From positions 1 through 41,116 of the forward strand of contig LBVV01000010.1 of NCBI GenBank assembly GCA_000993275.1: DNA of 41,116 nt. The letters run 5' to 3'. The stretch comes from a candidate division CPR2 bacterium GW2011_GWC2_39_10. GTDB taxonomy: Bacteria; Patescibacteriota; CPR2. Below are positions 1 through 9,188 of this stretch, in pieces (the stretch's first letter is position 1; every line of letters begins with the position of its first letter). A program made the translations under genes and the position numbers. Under the pieces are notes generated by a model. That model worked only from the letters and a program-made list of their open reading frames with translations, made no database searches and was not told the DNA's origin.

Positions 1-353
<353 letters not shown>

Positions 354-362
354 TAGGGAGAA

Positions 363-382
363 CATCTGATAGCAATATCAGA
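363..382 (+). other. Hairpin with GCAA loop just downstream of 16S (probable processing structure)
   Basis: 'atctgata gcaa tatcagat', perfect 8-bp stem. Confidence 0.5.
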
Positions 383-476
383 TCATCCCAGGTCGGTCGT
401 CTCGGCTGCTATTTATAGCAGACGGATGAACCTGAACTGTCTGGGTTCGTCCTAACACTCTTAAGAAGTCAAGCTG

Positions 477-506
477 AAAAAATCCGGCAACTGCCGGATT
501 TTTTGT
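477..506 (+). terminator. Rho-independent terminator downstream of 16S
   Basis: 'gaaaaaatccggcaactgccggattttttg': 8-9 bp GC-rich stem followed by a T-run. Confidence 0.85.
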
Positions 507-562
507 TTTTGTAAATTACCGAATAAATTGCTTAATTAATTTATTTAAGATATATTTTGTCT

Positions 563-1306
563 ATGGAAGGAAAAAATTATCAATTAAATGCAGAAAATTC
601 CAAAAATTCAAATACCGAGAATGTTTGGAATAGTGATTTTGACACTGTAAAAACATTCATTAATGAAATCAATTTCGAACCATCAGATTCAAAATTACTA
701 GATTTTTATGTCGATAAATATGATCTAACGAAAAACCAAGAGCAAGACATGGACTATGATACCGGATATTATTTTGAGTTTGAACAGTTTGATGGCTCCA
801 TGGTAAATATGAATTTTGAGGAAAAGGATGGATTGCGAGTTTTAACACAAGCACTTATTTCATCATCAGATAAAAATCATAGTCTCGATTTTCTTGAAGA
901 ATTCGTCCCCAAAGGTTACAAAGTTTTACTGGAGGCAAGGAGTGGCAAAGAATGCATGTTATCTCGACCAAAAGTAATTATTCTTAATCCATGGTTTTTG
1001 AATTCTATCGGTGGACGGCTGGTCGCTTTGCATGAAATTGGTCATGCTGTTAATTACCGTAAAATGCCTCGGGACAGAAAAGATATAGTTGATGGTATTA
1101 ATGTTATAGATAGCTTGGAAAGAGAAGACTCTGCATGGCAGGAAGCTAAGGCAATGATTGAGATTGCTAAAGAAAAAGGAATTAATATCTTACCTGATTG
1201 GTTTAATGATTTCGAGCAAAATAATTTTATAAACGAATGTTTGATCGAACATCGCTATGACGTCGGGGGCTTAAGTAAGGACATTAAGCGTCGAAGATAT
1301 TACTAA
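563..1306 (+). CDS. Hypothetical protein with HExxH motif (putative metallopeptidase-like)
   Basis: ORF with 'LVALHEIGHAVNYRK'. Start moved to 563: TTGCTT-17-TATATT promoter ends 6 nt before this ATG. Confidence 0.7.
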   Translation: MEGKNYQLNAENSKNSNTENVWNSDFDTVKTFINEINFEPSDSKLLDFYVDKYDLTKNQEQDMDYDTGYYFEFEQFDGSMVNMNFEEKDGLRVLTQALISSSDKNHSLDFLEEFVPKGYKVLLEARSGKECMLSRPKVIILNPWFLNSIGGRLVALHEIGHAVNYRKMPRDRKDIVDGINVIDSLEREDSAWQEAKAMIEIAKEKGINILPDWFNDFEQNNFINECLIEHRYDVGGLSKDIKRRRYY

Positions 1307-1320
1307 GAAATCAAGCCCTG

Positions 1321-1347
1321 AAAAATCACCTTCCGGTGGTTTTTTGG
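1321..1347 (+). terminator. Rho-independent terminator
   Basis: 'aaaaatcacc ttcc ggtggttttttgg'. Confidence 0.8.
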
Positions 1348-1399
1348 TACAAAATTTTTTAAAAAAGCGGCGCCCCCGTTACTGGTCTCGCAATTAACA

Positions 1400-1428
1400 T
1401 TGACGCGATTAATTTTAAAAATTACAAT
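1400..1428 (+). promoter_or_regulatory. Sigma70-type promoter
   Basis: TTGACG - 17 nt - TACAAT, -10 ending 6 nt before ATG at 1435. Confidence 0.65.
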
Positions 1429-1434
1429 TGTTTT

Positions 1435-1866
1435 ATGGATGAGAAAATTCTAAAAAAATTAGATGAACAGGGAAAAGCAATACAGTCTATAAACAAGAAA
1501 CTTTGTGATCACGACAAACGTTTCGATGATCACGACAAACGTTTCGATGATCACGACAAACGTTTCGATGATCACGACAAACGATTTACACAGATTGACA
1601 TACGATTCGATCGGATGGATAAGCAATTAGAAAGAATGACCCTGAAACTTATAGAGCACGATGGGCGCATGGATACATTTGTTACCAAAGATGAATTTCA
1701 TGAAGCCATAGACAGAATTATGACGGGTCAGGATCAGGCGATGGTAATTCTACAAAGGTTAGATCAGGAAAGGTTAATGACAAATGTCCGGCTTGATCGA
1801 ATTGAAGAAACACATGAAATCGATATATCAAATATTAACAGGAGGCTTGAGAAAAAGGGGATTTAG
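1435..1866 (+). CDS. Coiled-coil hypothetical protein with HDKRFDD heptad repeats
   Basis: ORF with N-terminal tandem heptads 'DHDKRFDDHDKRFDDHDKRFD' and promoter upstream. Confidence 0.75.
   Translation: MDEKILKKLDEQGKAIQSINKKLCDHDKRFDDHDKRFDDHDKRFDDHDKRFTQIDIRFDRMDKQLERMTLKLIEHDGRMDTFVTKDEFHEAIDRIMTGQDQAMVILQRLDQERLMTNVRLDRIEETHEIDISNINRRLEKKGI
1507..1586 (+). repeat. 21-bp in-frame tandem repeat (gatcacgacaaacgtttcgat, ~3.8 copies)
   Basis: Identical 21-mers at 1507, 1528, 1549 and a partial copy at 1570. Confidence 0.95.
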
Positions 1867-1910
1867 ATATTGCTGGTATAATATTATATAAGGCGTATAT
1901 AAACGGGGAA

Positions 1911-2018
1911 GTGTTTACTCGCCAGGTTCATATTTTTATGTAAAATTTCTATGTAACTCCAGTGTCATTCCAGACTTGCCTGTCAGCCGAAGGCTGGATC
2001 TGCAATCCATGAAGAATG
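1911..2018 (+). repeat. Long inverted repeat, copy 1 (partner at 17713-17985)
   Basis: 1964-2002 is a perfect 39-nt reverse complement of 17728-17766. Similarity extends on both sides, including 'tatttttatgtaaaatttctat' and 'gtgtttactc'. Confidence 0.9.
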
Positions 2019-2146
2019 GATCCCGCATCTAAGTGCGGGACAAATTGAAGGAGTCCAGTGAGTAGATTCACAGCAAATAAACAGCAAATAAACAGGGGAC
2101 GGACATTCTCTTTCCGAAGTTTAGATTAGCGATAGCTTTACTTTAA

Positions 2147-3007
2147 TTAAAGTTTGCTGATTTTATCCCTGACATTATTAATTGCCATGTTTTCGAATTG
2201 GTCTCTGGAAACTATACTCATACTTTCTCGATCCTCGCCGCCTGCCATGTGGTGCAAGGAGTCTAGATCCTGAGTATGAGATTGTGCCAAGGCTGCGGCA
2301 GCTTCATCACTTATAGGAAGATATGCTTCTCCTTTTGCCAAAGTATAAGAATTACTGGCCTCTACCTTTAAGACGTTATTCCAAGCATTATTTTTTGCTA
2401 TGTCAAAAGCCGAATCAATGTCTTTATGAGCTATTTCCCAGATATCAGAGCGCCTCTTTTCCGGACGTTTTTTATTGTATCCTCGTTCTTCGTAAATGTC
2501 TTCTCTAATTGCCCGGCCTATTTCCCAAGATAAAGGCCGATAAACATCGACAGCTGCCAAAACTTTGGCCTTTTCTTCTAGTGGATTTGCTTCCTTTTCC
2601 CTTAGCTTGTCAACATTGTGAATGTATTTTTCTATATTTACCGGCTTGTCGGTCTCTGATTCGATCTCATTTTTTTGCGGACGTAATGATGACACGTCGT
2701 TTTTAAACCTGTTGTGTTCCTTTGAATAAATATCGTATGTTCGCGCGTATTCTTTTGCTTCTTCTTTAAAACCGCCCGAATACTCTTCGGCAATTTGAAG
2801 AATTTCTTGATAGGATTTTTCGTTTTCTTTAACTTGTGTCTCCATCCTTTTTCTTTTATTGATAGCAGAAGGCTTTAATCTTTCAATGAGGCTAGGTTTC
2901 TTCTCGTCCAGCTCATTTTGTTTGCTCTTGGCCCATTCGTGCTTGCTAGTTTCAATATTGAATTTTCTGACTAGTTCTTCGCTTGAAATATTATCCTGCT
3001 CGGGCAT
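2147..3007 (-). CDS. Hypothetical charged/coiled-coil protein
   Basis: 286-aa ORF with SD (aaaggaggctaaaATG). Confidence 0.75.
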   Translation of the reverse strand: MPEQDNISSEELVRKFNIETSKHEWAKSKQNELDEKKPSLIERLKPSAINKRKRMETQVKENEKSYQEILQIAEEYSGGFKEEAKEYARTYDIYSKEHNRFKNDVSSLRPQKNEIESETDKPVNIEKYIHNVDKLREKEANPLEEKAKVLAAVDVYRPLSWEIGRAIREDIYEERGYNKKRPEKRRSDIWEIAHKDIDSAFDIAKNNAWNNVLKVEASNSYTLAKGEAYLPISDEAAAALAQSHTQDLDSLHHMAGGEDRESMSIVSRDQFENMAINNVRDKISKL

Positions 3008-3272
3008 TTTAGCCTCCTTTGTACTATTTTACTTAAAATATAATAGACTATCCTATCCATTTGTCTTGATTATAACATTTGACCGTATAAACATCCACCA
3101 GTTACCTCAAAGTTGATTATTAAATGTCTAAATGCGTAACACCAACATCTGCGGCATTGAAAGCGTGTCGTTTACAAGACCAAAGCGTTAAAATTAGCCA
3201 GAAGGTGTAATATTAATAACGTTAATTCCAGTTGGGCTAGGCAAATTTGGGATCGTTTGGTAGAATTAAAAT

Positions 3273-3920
3273 ATGCTGCTTGCCATAACATCAATTCTAA
3301 CCTCACTTGGTAACCTTTTTTTGGGGGTTCTTGTTTTACGAAAAAACAGTAAAAGTCCGATTAACCGCTTTTTCTTTGCTTTTACAATACTTCTTGCTGC
3401 TTATATTTTAACAAGCTACGCTTCTGTTTACTTAGAAAGCCCATTATTATTTAGGTCAACTTTTGTAATAAGCGTGCTTTTAAAAACAATCGGATTTCTG
3501 TGGGTTTTTTCCCTATGTGTCGGATATAATAAAAATGTGGCCTTAATTGCTTACATAGTCGCCTTGGCTATAATATCCGGTTTAGTACTGGAGGGGTTTA
3601 TGATAGGTAATATTAAATACGGTGATCAGTTTTTTGATTACGAAACGGGCAGGGGATTGATTGCCTCAATTATACATAATATAGCCATTTTAGTTTATGG
3701 AACTTTTTTGCTCACAAAAACAATTTTGTCTCAAAGAGGAGTGGTGCGAAAAAAGCTGTTATTAATTGCCATTGGTCTGCTAGGCTTTGCTTTCGCAGCC
3801 TTTGTAACAAGCATTGTTCTTCCGGCATTAAAAATAACGTCTTTAACATTTCTAGACATTCCGTTGTCACTTATCTTCATTTCGCTTTCTGCTTATGCGA
3901 TGATTAAATACAGGTCTTAG
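3273..3920 (+). CDS. Multi-pass membrane protein (histidine-kinase sensor-like N-terminal region)
   Basis: Hydrophobic helices throughout; TAGAAT box 6 nt before ATG. Confidence 0.7.
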   Translation: MLLAITSILTSLGNLFLGVLVLRKNSKSPINRFFFAFTILLAAYILTSYASVYLESPLLFRSTFVISVLLKTIGFLWVFSLCVGYNKNVALIAYIVALAIISGLVLEGFMIGNIKYGDQFFDYETGRGLIASIIHNIAILVYGTFLLTKTILSQRGVVRKKLLLIAIGLLGFAFAAFVTSIVLPALKITSLTFLDIPLSLIFISLSAYAMIKYRS

Positions 3921-3921
3921 C

Positions 3922-4572
3922 ATGGAACTGAAAAATATTGAAAGTGATACGCAAAATAAAGGTTTTACTCTGATAGAGCTAATTGTTGTGATTGCCATTA
4001 TTGGAATACTGGCAGGAGTGATAATTATTCGAGTAAGTGACTACTCTGCCAGAGCCAGAGATGCCAGACGTCTTCACGACGTGGATGAAATAGCCAAAGC
4101 ATTGGATATGTACAAAATTAGGTTTGGGTATTACCCAAAACTAATCCCGGCAGAGCTTGATGCTTATTCAACGCCCGGCGAAACAGACGTGGGTTGTTGG
4201 GGGCCTTGGGATAGCGGGAACTTAGAAATTGGGCCAATCGATAAATTTATACCTGATTTAGAAGTTGCCGGTTTGGTCGGCGCAACACCAAGAGAAACGC
4301 GCAAATTTAAAGATAAATTTACAAGCGCCATTTTAGGACCTAGAAGTGACCCGCAGTGGAATAATGGTACTTATTGTACATATAAATATGTTAGGCAAGA
4401 AGATTTGTGTAGTTCCGGAAAAACGTATGCTGTTGTAGATGCGGCGCTAGAAACAGACTGGACTTCTCAGGCAAAAAACGGTGAAATGCCGAAAGAGTTA
4501 AAGGATATAGGTTGTTCGTGGAGCGAAGGAGAGTCTGCGATTCAAAGCTATGCAAAATATTTGCCGGAATAA
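3922..4572 (+). CDS. Type IV pilin / type II secretion pseudopilin-like protein
   Basis: Prepilin motif 'KGFTLIELIVVIAIIGILAGVIIIRV'. Confidence 0.9.
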   Translation: MELKNIESDTQNKGFTLIELIVVIAIIGILAGVIIIRVSDYSARARDARRLHDVDEIAKALDMYKIRFGYYPKLIPAELDAYSTPGETDVGCWGPWDSGNLEIGPIDKFIPDLEVAGLVGATPRETRKFKDKFTSAILGPRSDPQWNNGTYCTYKYVRQEDLCSSGKTYAVVDAALETDWTSQAKNGEMPKELKDIGCSWSEGESAIQSYAKYLPE

Positions 4573-4629
4573 AGTTATTATATTCTTTTCGCATTTTCAT
4601 TTCAGGAATGATTGAACCAAAGGGAAGGA

Positions 4630-4815
4630 TTATGGATTTTCACTGGGCGTGGGGCTTTCTTCGCTGCCGCTATCTTCTATTGCCTGTTGGCCAGCATTAT
4701 TCGCTTTCATTATTTTACCCGCAATAAGCCAACTCCCCAAACCAATAAGCGCAGTTATTGCCACCATGGCTATTATTAACCAAAGTGCAAATGTTCTATT
4801 TTGCCTATTTTCCAT
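4630..4815 (-). CDS. Small single-TM protein (61 aa)
   Basis: One TM helix plus Ser/Pro-rich tail; upstream TTGCTT-17-TACCAT ending 6 nt before ATG. Confidence 0.5.
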   Translation of the reverse strand: MENRQNRTFALWLIIAMVAITALIGLGSWLIAGKIMKANNAGQQAIEDSGSEESPTPSENP

Positions 4816-4891
4816 GACTCCATGGTAGCAATTAATTGCCGAGTAAGCAAATGACTGGAAATCTTGCCATGTAGGGAGTAAATTATATTTA

Positions 4892-5191
4892 ATGAAGCTA
4901 ATCAGTTCTCAAGCAAAAGAAATTTTCACCAAAACAAAGCTTCCTAGCTGTGATTATGTTATTAACCAGTATGTGGGTCGCGGTCATATGTGCAATTATT
5001 GTTATGCAAGCCTTATCTCGAAGTGGAAGGGTTATGGAAATTGGGGCACTTAGATTGAGGCAAAAATAAACGCACCGGAACTTGTGAATGATAAATATAT
5101 TCCGGACTGGGTTTTCACGAGTTCAATAAGTGACGCCTATCAACCGATAGAGAAACAACTAAAACTTACAAGGAAAGTCCTTGAAAATTGA
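4892..5191 (+). pseudogene. Degenerate radical SAM protein (SPL-like family) N-terminal remnant
   Basis: Translation 'MKLISSQAKEIF..YVGRGHMCNYCYASLISKWKGYGNWGT*IEAKINAPELV..WVFTSSISDAYQPIEKQLKLTRKVLEN*': in-frame TAG at 5051, and the first Cys of the expected CxHxCxYC triad is replaced by Arg. Confidence 0.75.
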
Positions 5192-5233
5192 AAACAATTA
5201 CTTCCTGAATTGATGAATGGCAGGAGTTGACGC

Positions 5234-5644
5234 TTACTTGAAAAATTCATCAATTTTCTTTTTGACCTCAAGTAAATCTTCGTATTCAAATACTTCTATT
5301 TCCGGACAACCCATAATCATTGCCGATAGTTTTCTTCCTTCCTGTTTTTCGTAGAGACATAGAAGCTTTTTATTCAGTTCAATCGCTTTTCCTATCTCAA
5401 GTCCTACTCCTAAACTCGGAACAGTTACATCTGCTATCACACAATCAGAATTTAACAACCAGTTGATATCTCTTTTGTAGATAAATTTTTCAGTTAACAC
5501 TTTTTCTCCGTCTTTGGATAAGCAAGTGTCGCCTACATGCTCCGTAAGAACACTTGCATGATTTTGAATAAAACCGATAATTTGTTGATATTTTTCGGCT
5601 TCATCCCTGCCACCCCTAATTGAACCTGCAAAGTAAGCTTTCAT
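5234..5644 (-). CDS. Nucleoside 2-deoxyribosyltransferase / DNPH1 (Rcl)-like nucleotide hydrolase
   Basis: 'MKAYFAGSIRGGRDEAEKYQQIIGF..VLTEHVGD..CVIADVTVPSLGVGLEIGKAIE'. Start at 5644, TATTAT 6 nt before ATG. Confidence 0.8.
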   Translation of the reverse strand: MKAYFAGSIRGGRDEAEKYQQIIGFIQNHASVLTEHVGDTCLSKDGEKVLTEKFIYKRDINWLLNSDCVIADVTVPSLGVGLEIGKAIELNKKLLCLYEKQEGRKLSAMIMGCPEIEVFEYEDLLEVKKKIDEFFK

Positions 5645-5816
5645 AATAAAATAATAACACAAAAAGAGGCATTTCTACCCCTTCTTTTTGTTTCAACCAA
5701 CTATTCCGTAATCAATTTGGTGGAGCATAATGGAACGGGTTTGGAACTTTTATAGAGCTAAATCTGTTTGTCAAATAAGTATTATTTAGTATTTATATTG
5801 CCTATTTAAACAAAGA

Positions 5817-5874
5817 AGGCGGAGCGAGGAGCGAACGTTACCCGAGGGTAACAGACATAGCTCCTCAAACCGCC
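5817..5874 (-). terminator. Nested hairpin 3' of the 148-aa gene (terminator-like)
   Basis: ggcgg/ccgcc, gaggagc/gctcctc and gttaccc/gggtaac nested stems; minus-strand tail 'CCGCCTTCTTTG'. Confidence 0.5.
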
Positions 5875-5921
5875 TCATGCAAGTCTGACAGAAAAAACAA
5901 AGCTAGATCATATTATCGATA

Positions 5922-6368
5922 CTATTTTTCTTCCTGATCGTCCTGATCGTCGAATTCGTGTGTCCATTTCTCATAATAGTAATTGTCGGGTAAATGATCC
6001 TTGCGAATCATTCTGTAGAGGGTCATGGCGTCATGCAACGCCTTTTTAGCACTGCCATCAGAACGAATTTCTATACTAGTTGTCATTAAATTTCTAGAGT
6101 ACGACACGTCCATTTTAGCGCTTCCGTAATGAACGAGCCCCTCATCACGAAAACCGTTAAACGTAGACACTATTTTTACAGAAGCATCCAAGTCCTCTAT
6201 TTTGTTGGGCATTTTGGCGTCTACATTATCTTCTGATCTAAATTCGAAGCCTTCTCCGAGCGCAACGTCCTTAGTTGTATTCAGAGACCAATCTCCCCAT
6301 TGTCTGGAATCGCTATCAGCGACTATTCCATTTACAAACTCGTCGTAAAGTTTTACTATCACGCGCAT
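5922..6368 (-). CDS. Hypothetical protein (148 aa)
   Basis: Start reassigned from 6467 to 6368: 'ttggaggttagaagATG'. Confidence 0.7.
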   Translation of the reverse strand: MRVIVKLYDEFVNGIVADSDSRQWGDWSLNTTKDVALGEGFEFRSEDNVDAKMPNKIEDLDASVKIVSTFNGFRDEGLVHYGSAKMDVSYSRNLMTTSIEIRSDGSAKKALHDAMTLYRMIRKDHLPDNYYYEKWTHEFDDQDDQEEK

Positions 6369-6538
6369 TCTTCTAACCTCCAATGGTTGTTGTGGTTGGT
6401 AAAACCTAGCTTTATTTAGCTCTCTGTCAGAAGAGCATTTTTTAGGTGCATCTCGAATTTTGTCCAAGTTACGACTAATATACTAACATATTTCTATCAG
6501 TTTGTCTATAATTTTATTTTGCATACTTGAGGCGCTTA

Positions 6539-6567
6539 TTGACACAATAGTTATCTTGTGTTAATAT
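6539..6567 (+). promoter_or_regulatory. Sigma70-type promoter with inverted repeat ACACAA-N8-TTGTGT in the spacer
   Basis: TTGACA - 17 nt - TAATAT upstream of the 6631 gene. Confidence 0.65.
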
Positions 6568-6630
6568 ATTAAATACCTGTCATATTAGCAAGAGCTCTTG
6601 AACAATTAAATACGAGAAGGAGATCGGTTT

Positions 6631-7116
6631 ATGAAGACATCTAGTATTGCGGAATTGCAAAAGAAGATCGAAAAAGGGGAGGATATTTCTGTATTAGACG
6701 TGTTAGCGGTTATAGAAAATTACGTCAAAACCGGTGCCGCAATCGGTAACACCATCAAAAGGATCGTTGATAATGTTGGGTTCACTCAATACAGCGAAAA
6801 GGAACGGTTAGTCGTTTTTCTAATTTACGGCGCTACCGAACAAGCAAGCCTAGGGCATATCAACGATGTGCAGGATTATACAAACGCTCTCCGTTACCTA
6901 CGCGAGAAGGGCTTCCCGGTCGATTTGGCGCGCAAGCGCATCAACGGTTTTGGGTTTCCTGTTGGCGACGAATATGGTGATGTAACGTTGCCAATTATGG
7001 CGCTGCTTGCTGAGCTCATCGATGCTATGACGTTTATTAAGGCGCTTCGCTCCGTTCCACAGCCTACAATTATGGAATGCCTAGATAAAATGTATTATAA
7101 GAGCTTTAACAACTAG
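6631..7116 (+). CDS. Hypothetical protein (161 aa)
   Basis: ORF with promoter and SD 'gagaaggagatcggtttATG'. Confidence 0.75.
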   Translation: MKTSSIAELQKKIEKGEDISVLDVLAVIENYVKTGAAIGNTIKRIVDNVGFTQYSEKERLVVFLIYGATEQASLGHINDVQDYTNALRYLREKGFPVDLARKRINGFGFPVGDEYGDVTLPIMALLAELIDAMTFIKALRSVPQPTIMECLDKMYYKSFNN

Positions 7117-7298
7117 CTAAAGACAAATCTCTCAAGTTGGAGGAGTAATTCTCGCTTACCAGTGTAATATTCACAAGCTTGTGAAAAATAAATAGGTAAA
7201 ATAGATTGGATAATATCCTCTATTAGTGCATACCTTGGATACAACTAAGTATCTGAAACTGCACTTTTCTTATACGCAAAATAAGTTTTTATACAACA

Positions 7299-7324
7299 AA
7301 AATGGCTCTATATAGCCATTTTTA
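7299..7324. terminator. Hairpin terminator next to att-like repeat D
   Basis: 'aaaaatggct ctatat agccattttt'; similar to the tRNA-Ala 3' hairpin at 17181-17203. Confidence 0.6.
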
Positions 7325-7329
7325 TTATC

Positions 7330-7443
7330 ATGGTGGACCCAAGCCGAAAATTTTGGAACACCTTCTTTGAAATTGCCCTGGAATTGGAACCTGTTTTAAG
7401 AATAATTAATAATGCAAATGAAAAAAAATCTTATCTTCCTTAG
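7330..7443 (+). repeat. att-like repeat D: tRNA-Ala 3'-end sequence plus conserved coding-like fragment
   Basis: 'TGGTGGACCCAA' then 'ccgaaaattttggaacaccttctttgaaattgcc'; shared with 13702 and 16021; translates MVDPSRKFWNTFFEIALELEPVLRII...*. Confidence 0.8.
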
Positions 7444-7585
7444 ATTGCATAATTCTCGGCCGCAAACTCTGCTTGGCCGAGAATTATTTGTTTGGCATTA
7501 CCAAGAATACCTAACTCGTAATAAGCAAGGATTGCTAGTTTGTAAGTATTAACATCAACTGCTCTAAGGGATAAAGGAAACAAAG
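7440..7585 (-). pseudogene. Fic-family 3' remnant (internally deleted copy of the 13812-14855 gene)
   Basis: Reads 'LFPLSLRAVDVNTYKLAILAYYELGILGNAKQIILGQAEFAAENYAI*', nearly identical to the intact Fic C-terminus, then jumps to the gtatcccgaca operator sequence. Confidence 0.9.
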
Positions 7586-7608
7586 TATCCCGACAGAGTC
7601 AAGTCTTA

Positions 7609-7629
7609 ATCCCGACATTTTGTCGGGAT
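7609..7629. promoter_or_regulatory. Palindromic operator-like site
   Basis: 'atcccgacattttgtcgggat' perfect palindrome, same as the site upstream of the intact Fic gene. Confidence 0.65.
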
Positions 7630-7720
7630 AACTCGTAAGCTTTGCCAGGATTAAGGTTAATTTTTTGCATATTCTATTCTAATTCCCAATAAACGCTAAA
7701 GACCTTTAATCTGAATTTGA

Positions 7721-7966
7721 TCACCTCGTGTTCCAATTATCCCCGAGGTAGATATTAAAAGATGGCTTAGTTAAGACCCTGCCGGTATTTAGAGAAACAG
7801 TATCAGTTATCTGCTCAATTTCATAGTATTAATAAAGCCCTTCTTTCACGCCGTCTATTGTTTTCCAATCTCTATCAACATCTAAACTATCATTATCACC
7901 GGAAAAAATTTTTCCGTCTAATGATTCAATTAAGAAAAGGGTTGTTATGGGTCGATCATTTGTCAT
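7721..7966 (-). pseudogene. RibD C-terminal/dihydrofolate reductase-family remnant
   Basis: 'MTNDRPITTLFLIESLDGKIFSGDNDSLDVDRDWKTIDGVKEGLY*YYEIEQITDTVSLNTGRVLTK..' with in-frame TAA. Confidence 0.7.
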
Positions 7967-8008
7967 ATTTATGCCTCTCTATAAATAGTATCACTTTGAA
8001 AGTTAAGC

Positions 8009-8443
8009 CTAAAGTATATCCTTCAACTCCCTTAAAAAACCAAAATCCTCTTTCGCTATATGTATAAAAATAAGCTTTGTAGGTAAGTTGCATTCTTTAA
8101 TAAAGGTGGTTAATTTATACATTGTCCAGTTACAGAATGAATCAGAGCCTTTACGAGATATTTGAAAACTAATACCGCTAGGAATAAATAACGCCATTGA
8201 TTCTGACCCGCCCTTTATAATCGTCTTTCCACCTGAAAACCTATTCAACGCAATAGACTCAACTCGTGTTTCCTTATTTGCTAATGCGATTCCAAGAACA
8301 TAATCTGGCTCTTCTTCCTTTATTTGTTTTGAGAATCTATCAAAGTCCTCTTTGAGTTTACCAAAAACAAAAATTTCGCCGAATATATCATCTAGCTTGG
8401 CCTTTTCTTGAAAAGTTCTAAATGTATATGGAAGTATTTTCAT
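8009..8443 (-). CDS. Hypothetical protein (weak resemblance to pyroglutamyl-peptidase-like fold)
   Basis: ORF overlapping the upstream gene; segment 'PDYVLGIALANKETRVESIALNRF'. Confidence 0.55.
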   Translation of the reverse strand: MKILPYTFRTFQEKAKLDDIFGEIFVFGKLKEDFDRFSKQIKEEEPDYVLGIALANKETRVESIALNRFSGGKTIIKGGSESMALFIPSGISFQISRKGSDSFCNWTMYKLTTFIKECNLPTKLIFIHIAKEDFGFLRELKDIL

Positions 8444-9188
8444 TAGCCTCTAATTTGTAAATAAATCCGTTTCTGCTCCAAAACCAAAGCGGTGGATGCA
8501 TATCTGTCGGATTTATACCTGAACCTTTTAATAACGCTCTCCATTTATCAGAAATTTCCTCTTTAGAAAGGGTTTCAGCCTCTTTTTCGGTAATGACCCC
8601 TAGTTTAACCGAGCATTTGGTTATATGAGTATCCGGAGCAATGTCAATAAACTCTGAGTTTTTTAGATTAGCCTTACAATAACTGTTTAGGATAAAGCAC
8701 CAATAATTAAATATTTTAGCGCCCGAAAGATAGGGGAAGCCTTTTTTGTGCTCTTTTTGAACTATGCCTTTTAGTTTTAGAAAATCATTTTCCGCAGCTT
8801 TTAAAAGCCCCGAAAACGAGCCCCAGTTTTGATAAACAGTTTGAGATATTCTTTGCCAGATATCTATATGCTTGTTAGGTTGCAAGGCTAGCTTATATTT
8901 CATAAGCGTTATCTTTATATCGCTTCCACTAAGTTTACAGGCTTTGCTTACATCAAAAATAATCCTAGTTTCCTCATCATTATATGTTTTTAGGGCTGCT
9001 TTCCATAATTCATAACTGTTTCTTTGGTAATTAAGAGCCATGGGCAGAGAAAAGTAAGCTATGTCTAGTGCATCGTCTTTAGAAAAACCAGGATTAGAAT
9101 CTTCCGGCATTACTGTTTGGCCTAACTTGCCTGTTTTGTAAGCATCTAATAGCAATTGACAATCTTTAATTATTTCATTTCGATTCAT
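8418..9188 (-). CDS. Hypothetical protein (256 aa)
   Basis: ORF in a tightly packed minus-strand operon (4-bp overlap with PhzF gene). Confidence 0.7.
   Translation of the reverse strand: MNRNEIIKDCQLLLDAYKTGKLGQTVMPEDSNPGFSKDDALDIAYFSLPMALNYQRNSYELWKAALKTYNDEETRIIFDVSKACKLSGSDIKITLMKYKLALQPNKHIDIWQRISQTVYQNWGSFSGLLKAAENDFLKLKGIVQKEHKKGFPYLSGAKIFNYWCFILNSYCKANLKNSEFIDIAPDTHITKCSVKLGVITEKEAETLSKEEISDKWRALLKGSGINPTDMHPPLWFWSRNGFIYKLEANENTSIYI

Noticed and set aside
1507-1586. Possible CRISPR-like array
   Set aside because: Units are contiguous 21-mers inside a reading frame with no spacers.
2092-2120. 'ggggacggacattctctttccgaa' as an IS200/REP-transposase end signature
   Set aside because: Resembles such ends from memory, but no transposase or partner end is visible nearby.
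7858-8067. 69-aa + strand ORF
   Set aside because: Antisense to the reductase pseudogene and the 3' end of the 8009 gene; no RBS or family signal.
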